Shown in pieces: positions 50,428-59,330 of a DNA stretch of 64,000 bases. Position 1 is the first letter of the stretch; each line of letters starts with the position of its first letter. This DNA comes from Sphingomonas sp. GTDB lineage: Bacteria; Pseudomonadota; Alphaproteobacteria; Sphingomonadales; Sphingomonadaceae. Below the pieces are notes generated by a model, which made no database searches, was not told the DNA's origin, and saw nothing but the letters and a program-made list of their open reading frames with translations. The DNA lies in the NCBI RefSeq assembly GCF_017745215.1, contig NZ_JAGHZV010000001.1:310001-374000 (forward strand). The letters run 5' to 3'. A program made the translations under genes and the position numbers.

Positions 50428-52671
50428 ATGAAGCCGATGAAGCTCCTGATGACTACTGCCGCCGCCGCGCTGGTCGCCGCGTTGCCGGCGCACGCCGAAA
50501 CCAAGCCCGCGGACACGACCGCGGACACCACGGCCGATCCCGCACAGTCGGGCAGCGACGACGAGATCGTCGTCACCGCGCAGAAGCGCGAGCAGACGCT
50601 GATCGAGGTCCCGCAATCGGTCTCGGTGGTCAGCGGCGACACGCTCGAGCGCAACCAGGCGACGCAGTTCCAGGATTACGTCAAGCTCGTGCCCGGCCTG
50701 CAGATCTCGCAGTCCAATCCGGGCGAGGCGCGGCTCGTGCTGCGCGGCATCAATACCGGCGGCGTCGCCGCGACGGTCTCGACCTATATCGACGAGACGC
50801 CCTTCGGGTCGTCGAGCGGACTCGTCAACGGCGCGATCCTCGCGGGCGAGTTCGACACGTTCGACGTCGCGCGCGTCGAGGTCCTCCGCGGGCCGCAGGG
50901 CACGCTCTATGGCGCCAGCTCGTTGGGCGGCGTGCTCAAGTTCGTCACCGCCGAGCCCGACACGGTGAAGCTCGTCGCGCGCGGCCGCGCCAGCGTCGAG
51001 ACCACCAGGGGCGGCGAAGCCAGCTACATGGGCTCGGCGATGGTCAACGTGCCGCTCGGCGACACGCTGGCGGTGCGCGCCTCGGGCTTCTACCGCAGCT
51101 ACGGCGGCTTCATCGACTCGATCGGCACCGCCGGCTCGGACGTCGAGAAGAACATCAACGGCTCGAAAAGCTACGGCGGCCGAATCTCGGCGCTGTTCAA
51201 GCCGAGCCCGAAGTTCTCGATCCGCCTCACCGCGGTGCTCCAGAACCTCGATACCGACGCGCCCAACCTCGTCGAGAGCGATCCGCTGCTGCTCCACACG
51301 CTGTACGGCGGGCTGACCCAGTCGCAATATGTGCCGCAGTTCACCAACATCAGCTACCGCCTCTACAACGGCACGGTGAACGCCGACCTCGGCATCGCGA
51401 CGCTCACCTCGTCGACGAGCTACAGCACGCTCAAGGAATCGCTGCAGGACGATCCCACCACCCAATATGGCGCGCTGCTCGGGCTGATCTTCAGCGTCCC
51501 GACGCCCGACGTCGGGCTGCGCCAGCACACCAACCTCAAGAAGTTCACGCAGGAAGTCCGGCTCGCCTCGTCGGGCGAGGGCATGTTCGAATGGCTGGTC
51601 GGCGGCTATTACACGCATGAGACGGGCGACATCCTCCAGCGGCTCGACGCCTTCACCCACGGCACGATGACGCCGGTGGCGGGGCTGCCCCTGCTCGCCG
51701 ACATCTTCCTCTCGTCCAAATATGAGGAGTTCGCGGGCTTCGCGAACGGCACGGTCCACTTCGGCCCGCGCTTCGACGTGACGGTCGGCGGGCGCTACAG
51801 CCACAACAAGCAGAGCGCCGCGCAGGGCGGCGGCGGCATCCTCGCCAGCGCGGCGAGCTCGGCCACTTCGTCCGAAGGCGTGTTCACCTGGTCGGTCGCG
51901 CCCAAGTTCAAGCTCGCGGACAATGTCTCGCTCTATGCGCGCGTGGCCAAGGGCTTCCGTCCGGGCGGGCCCAACATCCTGCCGCCGGGCGCGCCCGCCA
52001 ACACGCCGCATACCTATGATTCGGACTCGCTGATCAGCTACGAGGCGGGCATCAAGGCCGAGACCAGCGATCGCAGCTTCGCGATCGACCTCGCCGCCTT
52101 CCACATCGACTGGTCGCACATCCAGCTCTTCGCCCAGGTCAACGGCTATGGCATCAATGCCAACGCCGGCAGCGCCACGAGCGACGGCCTCGAGTTCACG
52201 GCCACGCTGCGTCCGACCAAGGGCTTCGACGTCTCGATCAACGGCGCCTATACCGACGCGCAGCTGGGCACGGACACCGATCCGCTGGTCGGTGGCCTGA
52301 AGGACGACGCGCTGCCCTACACGCCCAAGTACAGCGTCAGCGTCAACAGCGACTATGAGTGGAGCGTGGGCGGCAACGCCCAGGCCTATGTCGGCGGGTC
52401 GATCCGGCACGTCGCCGGGCAGGTGAGCGATTACGACATCACCTATCGCACCACCTATGGCCACCAGCGCCGACTGCCGAGCTACAATGTCGTCGACCTG
52501 CGCGCCGGCGTCGACTTCGGCCAGTTCTCGCTCGAGGCCTATGTGAAGAACCTCACCGATTCCGAAGGCAAGACCAGCTCGAGCGGGGACGGAATCTATC
52601 CTGCCGGCGCGGTCGGCACCGGCATCATCCGGCCGCGAACCATCGGCGTCACTCTGGGAGCGGGCTTCTAA
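50428..52671 (+). CDS. TonB-dependent receptor of the peptide regulon
   Basis: A 747-residue outer-membrane receptor with a signal peptide ending LPAHAE near residue 25. The TonB box region is DEIVVTAQKREQTLIEVPQS, the usual sphingomonad start. The plug follows (VKLVPGLQISQSNPGEARLV, VEVLRGPQGTLYGASSLGG), then a barrel ending TIGVTLGAGF with terminal Phe. No STN domain. Its promoter carries operator 2. It probably takes up a peptide or muropeptide substrate for the hydrolases encoded around it. Confidence 0.92.
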   Translation: MKPMKLLMTTAAAALVAALPAHAETKPADTTADTTADPAQSGSDDEIVVTAQKREQTLIEVPQSVSVVSGDTLERNQATQFQDYVKLVPGLQISQSNPGEARLVLRGINTGGVAATVSTYIDETPFGSSSGLVNGAILAGEFDTFDVARVEVLRGPQGTLYGASSLGGVLKFVTAEPDTVKLVARGRASVETTRGGEASYMGSAMVNVPLGDTLAVRASGFYRSYGGFIDSIGTAGSDVEKNINGSKSYGGRISALFKPSPKFSIRLTAVLQNLDTDAPNLVESDPLLLHTLYGGLTQSQYVPQFTNISYRLYNGTVNADLGIATLTSSTSYSTLKESLQDDPTTQYGALLGLIFSVPTPDVGLRQHTNLKKFTQEVRLASSGEGMFEWLVGGYYTHETGDILQRLDAFTHGTMTPVAGLPLLADIFLSSKYEEFAGFANGTVHFGPRFDVTVGGRYSHNKQSAAQGGGGILASAASSATSSEGVFTWSVAPKFKLADNVSLYARVAKGFRPGGPNILPPGAPANTPHTYDSDSLISYEAGIKAETSDRSFAIDLAAFHIDWSHIQLFAQVNGYGINANAGSATSDGLEFTATLRPTKGFDVSINGAYTDAQLGTDTDPLVGGLKDDALPYTPKYSVSVNSDYEWSVGGNAQAYVGGSIRHVAGQVSDYDITYRTTYGHQRRLPSYNVVDLRAGVDFGQFSLEAYVKNLTDSEGKTSSSGDGIYPAGAVGTGIIRPRTIGVTLGAGF

Positions 52672-52675
52672 CATC

Positions 52676-53737
52676 ATGGCTGCGGGCCAGGCCGCCGTAC
52701 TCGAGCGTAGCGTTTACGACGGCAGCAGTGCGCTGCTGCCGTCGCCCTATCTGCTGTTCCTCGGCGATGTGACCGAGCCGGGCTATGCGAAGACCGCCTT
52801 CGGGCTTCGCGACTGGGCCGGCGAGCGCTGCATCGGCGAATATGCGCTGCCCGGTGCCAGGGTGAGCACCGGGCTGCCGCAGATGACGCCCGCCGAAGCC
52901 GCCGCGCGGGGCGCGCAGGCGCTGGTGATCGCGGTGGCGACGCCGGGCGGGGCGATCCCCGCGCTCTGGGAAGCTGCGCTGGTCGAAGCGCTGGCGGCGG
53001 GGCTCGACATCGTCGCGGGCATGCACCGCAAGCTGGGCGACATCCCCTCGGTCGCGCGCATCGCCGCGATCAACGGGCGCCGGCTCATCGACATCCGCAT
53101 GCCGCCGCCGGACATCCCGGTGGCGAGCGGGAAGAAGCGCACGGGCAAAAGGCTGCTCACCGTGGGCACCGATTGCGCGCTGGGCAAGAAGTATACGGCG
53201 TTAGCGGTCGCGCGCGCGCTCCAGGCGCGCGGCCGTGACGCCCAGTTCCGCGCCACCGGCCAGACCGGGATCATGATCGCGGGCGAGGGCATGCCGATCG
53301 ACGCGGTGGTCGCCGATTTCGTCGCCGGCGCCGCCGAGCTGCTCACGCCCAGCGCCGCGCCCGGCCATATCGACGTGATCGAGGGGCAGGGCTCGATCTT
53401 CCATCCTTCCTATGCGCCGGTCTCGCTGGGGCTGCTCCACGGCAGCCAGCCCGATCTGTTCATCGTCTGCCACGATCCGTCGCGCACCAGCGTCCTCGGC
53501 CATCCGGACTATCCGTTGCCGAGCATCGAGGCGGTGATCGAGCTGACGACGGCGCTCGGCCGGCTCACCAATCCGGCGATCCGCTGCGCGGGGGTGAGCC
53601 TCAACACGCATGCGCTCGACGCCTTGGCCGCCGACACCGAGATCGCGCGCACCGCCGAGCGGCTGGGACTGCCGGTGGCCGATCCGATCCGCGGCGGCCC
53701 GGCATTCGAGCAACTGCTGGACGCCTGCCTGGCATGA
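52676..53737 (+). CDS. DUF1611 protein, DgcN-like (D-glutamate N-acetyltransferase group)
   Basis: A 353-residue P-loop protein. The nucleotide loop is GTDCALGKKYTA near residues 164-175, and VIEGQGSIFHPSYAPVSLGL is the family hallmark. DUF1611 proteins named DgcN in marine bacteria act with the epimerase-like DgcA to catabolise D-glutamate through N-acetyl-D-glutamate; this is recalled knowledge, not shown here. It lies four bases after the receptor gene and overlaps the permease gene (ATGA). Together with the epimerase at 47759 it points to D-Glu release from wall peptides. Confidence 0.85.
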   Translation: MAAGQAAVLERSVYDGSSALLPSPYLLFLGDVTEPGYAKTAFGLRDWAGERCIGEYALPGARVSTGLPQMTPAEAAARGAQALVIAVATPGGAIPALWEAALVEALAAGLDIVAGMHRKLGDIPSVARIAAINGRRLIDIRMPPPDIPVASGKKRTGKRLLTVGTDCALGKKYTALAVARALQARGRDAQFRATGQTGIMIAGEGMPIDAVVADFVAGAAELLTPSAAPGHIDVIEGQGSIFHPSYAPVSLGLLHGSQPDLFIVCHDPSRTSVLGHPDYPLPSIEAVIELTTALGRLTNPAIRCAGVSLNTHALDALAADTEIARTAERLGLPVADPIRGGPAFEQLLDACLA

Positions 53738-54861
53738 GCGACGGCGCGACCCGGCACAGCTGGTTCCAGCGCTTCCTGTTGCCGGGGTTCGCGTTCAAGG
53801 CGGTGGTGATCGGCGGCGGCTATGCAACCGGCCGCGAGATCGCCGAATTCTTCCTGCCCGCGGGTCCCTGGGGCGGGCTGTTCGCGATGGTCGTCGCGAT
53901 GCTGCTGTGGAGCGGGATCGCCGCGATCACCTTCGCCTTCGCCCATGCGACGCATACGCGCGACTATCGCAGCTTCTTCAAGGCGCTGCTCGGCCGGGCG
54001 TGGTTCGTGTTCGACCTCGCCTATGCGGTGTTCGTCGTGCTGATCCTCGCGGTGTTCGGCGCCGCGGCGGGGGCGATCGGCGCGGCGGCGTTCGGGCTGC
54101 CGCCGCTCGTCGGCACGGTGGCGCTGATGGCCGGGATCGCGGCGTGCGTTGCCTTCGGCAACCGCAGCGTCGAGCGCGCCTTCGCCTGGATCTCGATCCT
54201 GCTCTACGGCGTCTATGCGATCTTCTTCGTTCTCGCGCTCACCCGCTTCGGCGACCGGATCGCAACGACTTTCGCCGCCGCCGGCCCGCCCGAGTCCGGC
54301 TGGCTGAGCGGCGGGATCGCCTATGCCTCGTACAACATCATCGGCGCGGTGGTGGTGCTCCCGGTCACCCGCCACCTGACCAGCCGCCGCGACGCGGTGG
54401 TCGCCGGGCTGGTCTCGGGCCCGCTGGCGATGCTGCCGGCGCTGCTCTTCTTCCTGTGCATGACCGCCTTCTCGGCCGAAGTCGCCGGCGCCGCGCTGCC
54501 GTCGGATTACCTCCTGACCCGCCTCGGCTCGCCGGCCTTCCACATCCTCTTCCAGCTGATGATCTTCGCCGCGCTGCTGGAGAGCGGCTCCGGCGCGGTC
54601 CATGCGATCAACGAGCGCATCGCCGGCGTCGCGCATGCGGCGGGCCGCCCGCTCGGCGTCGTCGCGCGCGCGCTGATCGCGCTGGCGCTGCTCGCCTTCT
54701 GCATGCTCCTCGCCGACCGCTTCGGGCTCGTCGCGCTGATCGCCAGCGGCTATCGCGCGCTCGCCTGGACCCTGCTCGCCGTCTTCGTCGTGCCGCTGCT
54801 GCTGATCGCGCCGGCGCGCCTGCTCAAAGCCCCAAGAGAACCCGCCCCGGAGGTCGCATGA
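53734..54861 (+). CDS. YkvI-like membrane permease (LeuT-type fold)
   Basis: A 375-residue inner-membrane protein with about ten helices. The first helix block PGFAFKAVVIGGGYATGREIAEFF, with its Gly-rich break, is typical of YkvI and related APC/LeuT-fold transporters. GIAYASYNIIGAVVVLPVTRHL in the middle is another hallmark. The substrate is probably an amino acid, given the DUF1611 and epimerase neighbours. It overlaps both flanking genes by four bases. Confidence 0.8.
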   Translation: MSDGATRHSWFQRFLLPGFAFKAVVIGGGYATGREIAEFFLPAGPWGGLFAMVVAMLLWSGIAAITFAFAHATHTRDYRSFFKALLGRAWFVFDLAYAVFVVLILAVFGAAAGAIGAAAFGLPPLVGTVALMAGIAACVAFGNRSVERAFAWISILLYGVYAIFFVLALTRFGDRIATTFAAAGPPESGWLSGGIAYASYNIIGAVVVLPVTRHLTSRRDAVVAGLVSGPLAMLPALLFFLCMTAFSAEVAGAALPSDYLLTRLGSPAFHILFQLMIFAALLESGSGAVHAINERIAGVAHAAGRPLGVVARALIALALLAFCMLLADRFGLVALIASGYRALAWTLLAVFVVPLLLIAPARLLKAPREPAPEVA

Positions 54862-56438
54862 ACAAGCTGCTCGCCACGCTGGCGCTGTCGGTCGCGGCAG
54901 TCGCCGCACCGGCGCTCGCCGATCCGCCCAAGGGCTTCGAGGCGCGCGTCGAGGCGGTCCGCCAGAAGGCTGGCGTCCCCGGCATGGCGATCGCGATCGT
55001 CGAGGGTGGCAAGACCACGCTCGCGCGCGGCTGGGGCATCCGCAAGCTCGGCACGACCGACAAGGTCGATGCGCACACGATCTTCATGATCGGCTCGACC
55101 GGCAAGGCGATCACCACCGCCGCGCTCGCGACGCTCGTCGACTCGGGGAAGATCGGCTGGGACGACAAGGTGGTCGACCACATCCCCTGGTTCCAGATGT
55201 ACGATCCCTGGGTGACGCGCGAGATGACCGTGCGCGACCTGCTCGTCCACCGCAGCGGCCTCGGGCTGGGGCAGGGCGACTTGCTGATGGTCCCGCGCGG
55301 CAGCCTCTCGCGCGCCGAGACGGTGAAGCGCATCCGCTACCTCAAGCCCGCGACCAGCTTCCGCTCGAGCTATGCCTATGACAACATCCTCTACATCGTC
55401 GCCGGCCAGCTGATCGAGGAAGTCACCGGCCAGTCGTGGGAGGATTATGTCCGCGAGCATGTGTTCGGCGCCGCCGGCATGCTCGACGGGATCACCGACG
55501 ACGCGCATCATTTCGCCAACCCCAACCGCGCCTGGCCGCATGCGAAGATCGGCGGCACGATCCGCGGCCTCGCCGACCTGCAGGTGCTCGACGAGCGCGA
55601 CCAGCTCGGCCGCGCGGGCGCCCCGGCGGGGATGATCGGGCTCAGCGCCACCGACATGGCGACCTGGCTCAAGATCCAGCTCGCGCACGGCGCGCTGCCC
55701 GACGGCAAGGGACGCCTGTTCAGCGAGGCCGCCTCGGCCGAGATGTGGGCGCCGGTCACGCCGATGCCGATCCATGGCTGGCCCGGGCCGCTCGCCGCGC
55801 TCACGCCGACCTATCTCGGCTATGCGCTGGGCTGGGAAGTCCAGGACTATGCCGGCCACCAGATCCTCTGGCACGCGGGCGGGCTGTTCGGCTCGGTCTC
55901 GGTGGTCGTGCTGATCCCCGAGAAGAACGTCGGCTTCGGGATCGAGCTCAACAGCGAGGACAGCATCGCCCGGCTCGGGCTGATGTACGAGCTGCTCGAC
56001 CATTACCTCGGCCAGCCGCCGCACGACTGGCCCGCCAAGTTCGAGGCCTTCGTCAAGCAGCGGCTCGACGGCGCCGCGGCGGCGGTGACGAGCAAGGCGG
56101 CGACCCCCGCGGGCGTCGGCCCCTCGCTGCCGGCGGATCGCTACACGGGCACCTATGTCGATCCCTGGTACGGCAGGCTGGTGATCGGCAAGGACGCCAA
56201 GGGCCTGACGGTCGACTTCACCACCACGCCCAACATGCGCGGCCGGCTCGAGCATTGGCAGTATGACAGCTTCATCGCCCGCTTCGACGACAAGGGGATC
56301 GAGCCGGCGTACCTCAGCTTCGCGCTCGATGCCGATGGCGCGGTGAAGACGATCACGCTCAAGCCGGTTTCTCCGCTTGCGGATTTCAGCTTCGACTATC
56401 AGGACCTGCTCTTCACGCCGGCACCGGCGGGCAAGTGA
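54858..56438 (+). CDS. Secreted serine hydrolase with C-terminal DUF3471-like domain
   Basis: A 526-residue exported protein; the signal peptide ends PALADP near residue 22. The catalytic motifs are S80-T-G-K83, Y174-D-N176 and a late HAGG (WHAGGLFGSV). Residues about 430-526 form the lipocalin-like C-terminal domain (LPADRYTGTYVDPWYGRL) often fused to these hydrolases. D-aminopeptidase (DmpB/DAP-like) enzymes have this layout, fitting removal of D-residues from peptides. Last gene of the receptor operon, overlapping the permease (ATGA). Confidence 0.88.
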   Translation: MNKLLATLALSVAAVAAPALADPPKGFEARVEAVRQKAGVPGMAIAIVEGGKTTLARGWGIRKLGTTDKVDAHTIFMIGSTGKAITTAALATLVDSGKIGWDDKVVDHIPWFQMYDPWVTREMTVRDLLVHRSGLGLGQGDLLMVPRGSLSRAETVKRIRYLKPATSFRSSYAYDNILYIVAGQLIEEVTGQSWEDYVREHVFGAAGMLDGITDDAHHFANPNRAWPHAKIGGTIRGLADLQVLDERDQLGRAGAPAGMIGLSATDMATWLKIQLAHGALPDGKGRLFSEAASAEMWAPVTPMPIHGWPGPLAALTPTYLGYALGWEVQDYAGHQILWHAGGLFGSVSVVVLIPEKNVGFGIELNSEDSIARLGLMYELLDHYLGQPPHDWPAKFEAFVKQRLDGAAAAVTSKAATPAGVGPSLPADRYTGTYVDPWYGRLVIGKDAKGLTVDFTTTPNMRGRLEHWQYDSFIARFDDKGIEPAYLSFALDADGAVKTITLKPVSPLADFSFDYQDLLFTPAPAGK

Positions 56439-56550
56439 TTCGAGGGGGGCGTGCGTGACGACGGGGATGCGAATTAGAGGGCGCCGGATCGGCTGATCCG
56501 GCGCGCGTCCCTTCGCCTTTCCCGTCGCCCTTCGTTTCCGGTGAACCCCG

Positions 56551-56796
56551 ATGCCATTCCCGTGCCGCCTCCTCGTCGAGGCCGATCCCTGCCCGCAGGC
56601 GCTGCTCCGCGTCCTCGGGCTCGTTGCCCAGCAGATGCTCGAACCCGCAAAGTTGACCGCCGATCGCGAAGGCGGATGCTGGCGGCTCGAGATCGCGTTC
56701 GACGATTTGCCCGAGCCCAAGGCGGAACTGCTGCTCGCCAAGACCGAGGCGATCGTCGCGGTGCATCGTGCGCGGTTGGTGGTCCCGACACCCTGA
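56551..56796 (+). CDS. Small ACT-like protein, unrecognised
   Basis: An 81-residue protein. The pattern CRLLVEADPCPQALLRVLGLVAQ then REGGCWRLEIAFDDLPEPKAELLLAK (beta-alpha-beta twice) resembles an ACT domain as in the small subunit of acetolactate synthase (IlvM-like), but no ilv gene is near. The ribosome site is weak. Followed at once by a palindromic repeat. Confidence 0.5.
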   Translation: MPFPCRLLVEADPCPQALLRVLGLVAQQMLEPAKLTADREGGCWRLEIAFDDLPEPKAELLLAKTEAIVAVHRARLVVPTP

Positions 56797-56797
56797 A

Positions 56798-56881
56798 CCG
56801 TCATCCCGGCGAAAGCCGGGACCCAGGGCCACGAGCGATGTCCTTGGTAACCCTGGGTCCCGGCTTTCGCCGGGATGACGG
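56798..56881. repeat. 84-bp palindromic repeat, copy 9 (convergent junction)
   Basis: Full-length, perfect arms. Between two tail-to-tail genes. Confidence 0.95.
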
Positions 56882-56907
56882 TTATGGTGTGCGGAAGAAG
56901 ATAACCC

Positions 56908-57687
56908 TCACCCGAACAGCTTCGCCAGTATCCCGCTGTTCACGAGGTTGTACACGCTCGTCAGCGTCAGGATCGCGCCGACGAACATCAGCAGCAGCTT
57001 CGGGTTCACCCGCTTCGCCAGGATCGCGCCGAACGGTGCCGCCGCGACGCCGCCGATCAAGAGGCCGGTCGTCGCCAGCGTCAGCGCTTCCCAGCCGAGC
57101 TGGCTGAGGAAGGTGATCGAGATCGTCAGCGTCAGGAAGAATTCGGCGGTGTTCACCGTCCCGATCGTCTTGCGCGGGCTGGCGCCCTGGACGAGCAGGT
57201 TCGAGGTCACGATCGGGCCCCAGCCGCCGCCGCCCGCCGCGTCGAGGAAGCCGCCGATCAGGCCCAAGGGCTCGATCACCTTGGGCTGGCGCTCCTGCGG
57301 CGGGAACCGCCAGCCGCGGTAGAGCAGGTTGAGCCCGATCAGCGTCAGGTAAAAGAGGATGAACGGCTTTACCTGCGTCGCATCGACGTTCGAGAGGAGA
57401 TAGGCGCCGATTACCCCGCCGACCACGCCGGGGATCATCAGCCGGAAGAACATCTTCCAGTCGACGTTGCGGTGGATCGTGTGGCTGATGCCGGAGACCG
57501 CGGTCGTCGCCGTCTCCACTGCATGCACCCCCGCCGAGGCTGCCGCGGGGGGCACGCCCAGGCTCAGCAGCAGCGTGTTCGAGATCACGCCGAACGCCAT
57601 GCCCAGCGCGCCGTCGATCACCTGCGCGACGAACCCCACGGCGATGAACAGGGCGAGGTGCTCGACGTTGATCCAGGAGAGATCCAT
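56908..57687 (-). CDS. TauE/SafE-family membrane permease 1
   Basis: A 259-residue inner-membrane protein with about eight helices. The two TauE repeats are visible as FVAQVIDGALGMAFGVISNT and GGFLDAAGGGGWGPIVTSNL. The family exports sulfite or other organosulfur anions. No sulfur gene is adjacent. A second, dissimilar member follows on the same strand. Confidence 0.9.
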   Translation of the reverse strand: MDLSWINVEHLALFIAVGFVAQVIDGALGMAFGVISNTLLLSLGVPPAAASAGVHAVETATTAVSGISHTIHRNVDWKMFFRLMIPGVVGGVIGAYLLSNVDATQVKPFILFYLTLIGLNLLYRGWRFPPQERQPKVIEPLGLIGGFLDAAGGGGWGPIVTSNLLVQGASPRKTIGTVNTAEFFLTLTISITFLSQLGWEALTLATTGLLIGGVAAAPFGAILAKRVNPKLLLMFVGAILTLTSVYNLVNSGILAKLFG

Positions 57688-57779
57688 TATGGCCGGGTCC
57701 TTTTATCTCTAGCGAATGACTATGGTATTGCACGGGCAGCGGCAAGGGCCGTGATCGGCGGCGATTGTCCCGACAACGC

Positions 57780-58565
57780 TCAACCGAGCAGCTTGTAGCC
57801 TGCGAACGCCAGCACCAGCGCGAGCGCCGGCTGGATCGCGCGCTCGGGGACGACGGCGGAGAGCTTCGATCCGATGACGATCCCCGGCAGTGACCCGACC
57901 AGCAGCATGCCGAGCAGGCCGAAGTTCACCGATCCCGCGATCAGGTGGATGACCCCGCCGATCAGCGCGATCGGCACGGCATGGGTGATGTCGGTTCCCA
58001 CCAGCTTCTTGAGGTTGAGCCGCTTGGGGTAGAGGAGCAGCAGCATCGTCGCCCCCAGCGCCCCCGCGCCCACCGAGGTGAGCGTGACGAGCGTCCCCAG
58101 GATCGCGCCCGCGACGATCGTCGCGGCGAGTTTCATCACCGGGAAGCGCGGGCTCGAGCGGACGGGAAGGGTGGTCACCCAGCGCGCCAGCCGCACGCGC
58201 ATCAGCGTCGCGAACGACGTGAGGATCAGCACGACCCCCAGCACGCGCGAGAGCGTGCCCGCGTGGCTCAGCCGCTCGACGTTGTAGTGCCACAGGAACA
58301 GCCCCGTCAGCAGCGCCGCGGGCACGCTGCCGATCGCGAGCAGCCGCACCACGCCGAAGTCGACACTCTCGTTCCGGTGGTGCACCGCGCCGCCCACGGT
58401 TTTGGTGATCGCGGCGAACCACAGGTCGGTGCCGATCGCGGTCGAGGGCGCGATGCCGAACAAGAGGATCAGGATCGGCGACATCAGCGAGCCGCCGCCC
58501 ACGCCGGTCAGCCCCACCACCAGCCCGACGAGCAGCCCCGCGAGCGCGTTGAGCCAGTCGATCAC
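57780..58565 (-). CDS. TauE/SafE-family membrane permease 2
   Basis: A 261-residue inner-membrane protein starting at GTG (VIDWLNALAG); the long open frame upstream is a shadow. Repeat 1 reads LVVGLTGVGGGSLMSPILIL and repeat 2 LVTLTSVGAGALGATMLLLL, the classical motif pair. The two permeases share little outside these motifs, so they are not a recent duplicate. Substrate unknown. Confidence 0.9.
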   Translation of the reverse strand: MIDWLNALAGLLVGLVVGLTGVGGGSLMSPILILLFGIAPSTAIGTDLWFAAITKTVGGAVHHRNESVDFGVVRLLAIGSVPAALLTGLFLWHYNVERLSHAGTLSRVLGVVLILTSFATLMRVRLARWVTTLPVRSSPRFPVMKLAATIVAGAILGTLVTLTSVGAGALGATMLLLLYPKRLNLKKLVGTDITHAVPIALIGGVIHLIAGSVNFGLLGMLLVGSLPGIVIGSKLSAVVPERAIQPALALVLAFAGYKLLG

Positions 58566-58853
58566 GCCGTGGGCGCTCGCGTGGGGAGGGTGCAAGGGAC
58601 GGGCCGGCGGCGCGCGTGCTGCAGGATCATTGCCTCCCCGTGACGGACCGCGATTCGCTTGGGGCCAGCCGCCGCCTCCGCACAATAGCCCTGCGCCGAG
58701 CCGCTCCGCGCGGGCGGCGAAACGGCGGCTTGGCAAGTCGATATCGCTCGGGCACAATTCGAGCATGCATGTGCTCGGCGTATCGAATCCTCGGCAAAAT
58801 GTCCGGTTCTCGCCGCTCGCGCGTCTAGATAGCTGAATCGCACGCATCGCCAC

Positions 58854-59330
58854 ATGCCCAGCCTCGCGGAAATGCTCGAGAAGGCCAGGCGCGCGGTGCT
58901 GCGGCGAGGGGTGCCTGAACAGGACGCGGATGAGCTCGTGCAGGATGCATTCCTGAAGATCGAACACTATCAGCGCACGCACGAAGCGCGCTCGCAGGAG
59001 GCGTTGCTCGTCACCGCGGCGGTCAATCTCTCGATCGACCGGCGCCGCCGCGACGCGCGCGCGCCCTTCGCCGAGATCGACGACCTCCACGAGATCGCCG
59101 ATGCGATGCCCGATCCCGCGCAGATCGTCGAGCAGCAGGCGCGCCTCCGCCATGCCGCGCGCGGGCTCGACACCCTGTCCGAGAAGACGCGGCGCATCTT
59201 GCTCAAGCGGCGGCTCGATGGGATGAGCTATGCCGAGATCGCGGCGTCCGAGGGGATGAGCGTCGCCGCGGTGGAAAAGCAGGTCGCGCGCGCGACGCTG
59301 CAATTGATGCAATGGATGGAGGGGTGGTGA
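58854..59330 (+). CDS. ECF sigma factor, FecI type
   Basis: A 158-residue RNA polymerase sigma factor. Region 2 covers residues about 5-75 (PEQDADELVQDAFLKIEHYQ, NLSIDRRRRDA) and region 4 about 105-155 (LDTLSEKTRRILLKRRLDGM, SYAEIAASEGMSVAAVEK). It is followed by an overlapping FecR-like anti-sigma gene and an STN-domain receptor, so it should direct transcription of that receptor when the ligand is bound. Confidence 0.94.
   Translation: MPSLAEMLEKARRAVLRRGVPEQDADELVQDAFLKIEHYQRTHEARSQEALLVTAAVNLSIDRRRRDARAPFAEIDDLHEIADAMPDPAQIVEQQARLRHAARGLDTLSEKTRRILLKRRLDGMSYAEIAASEGMSVAAVEKQVARATLQLMQWMEGW

Noticed and set aside
50344..52677. 777-codon open frame on the minus strand
   Set aside because: Antisense to the TonB receptor at 50428; composition typical of a shadow frame.
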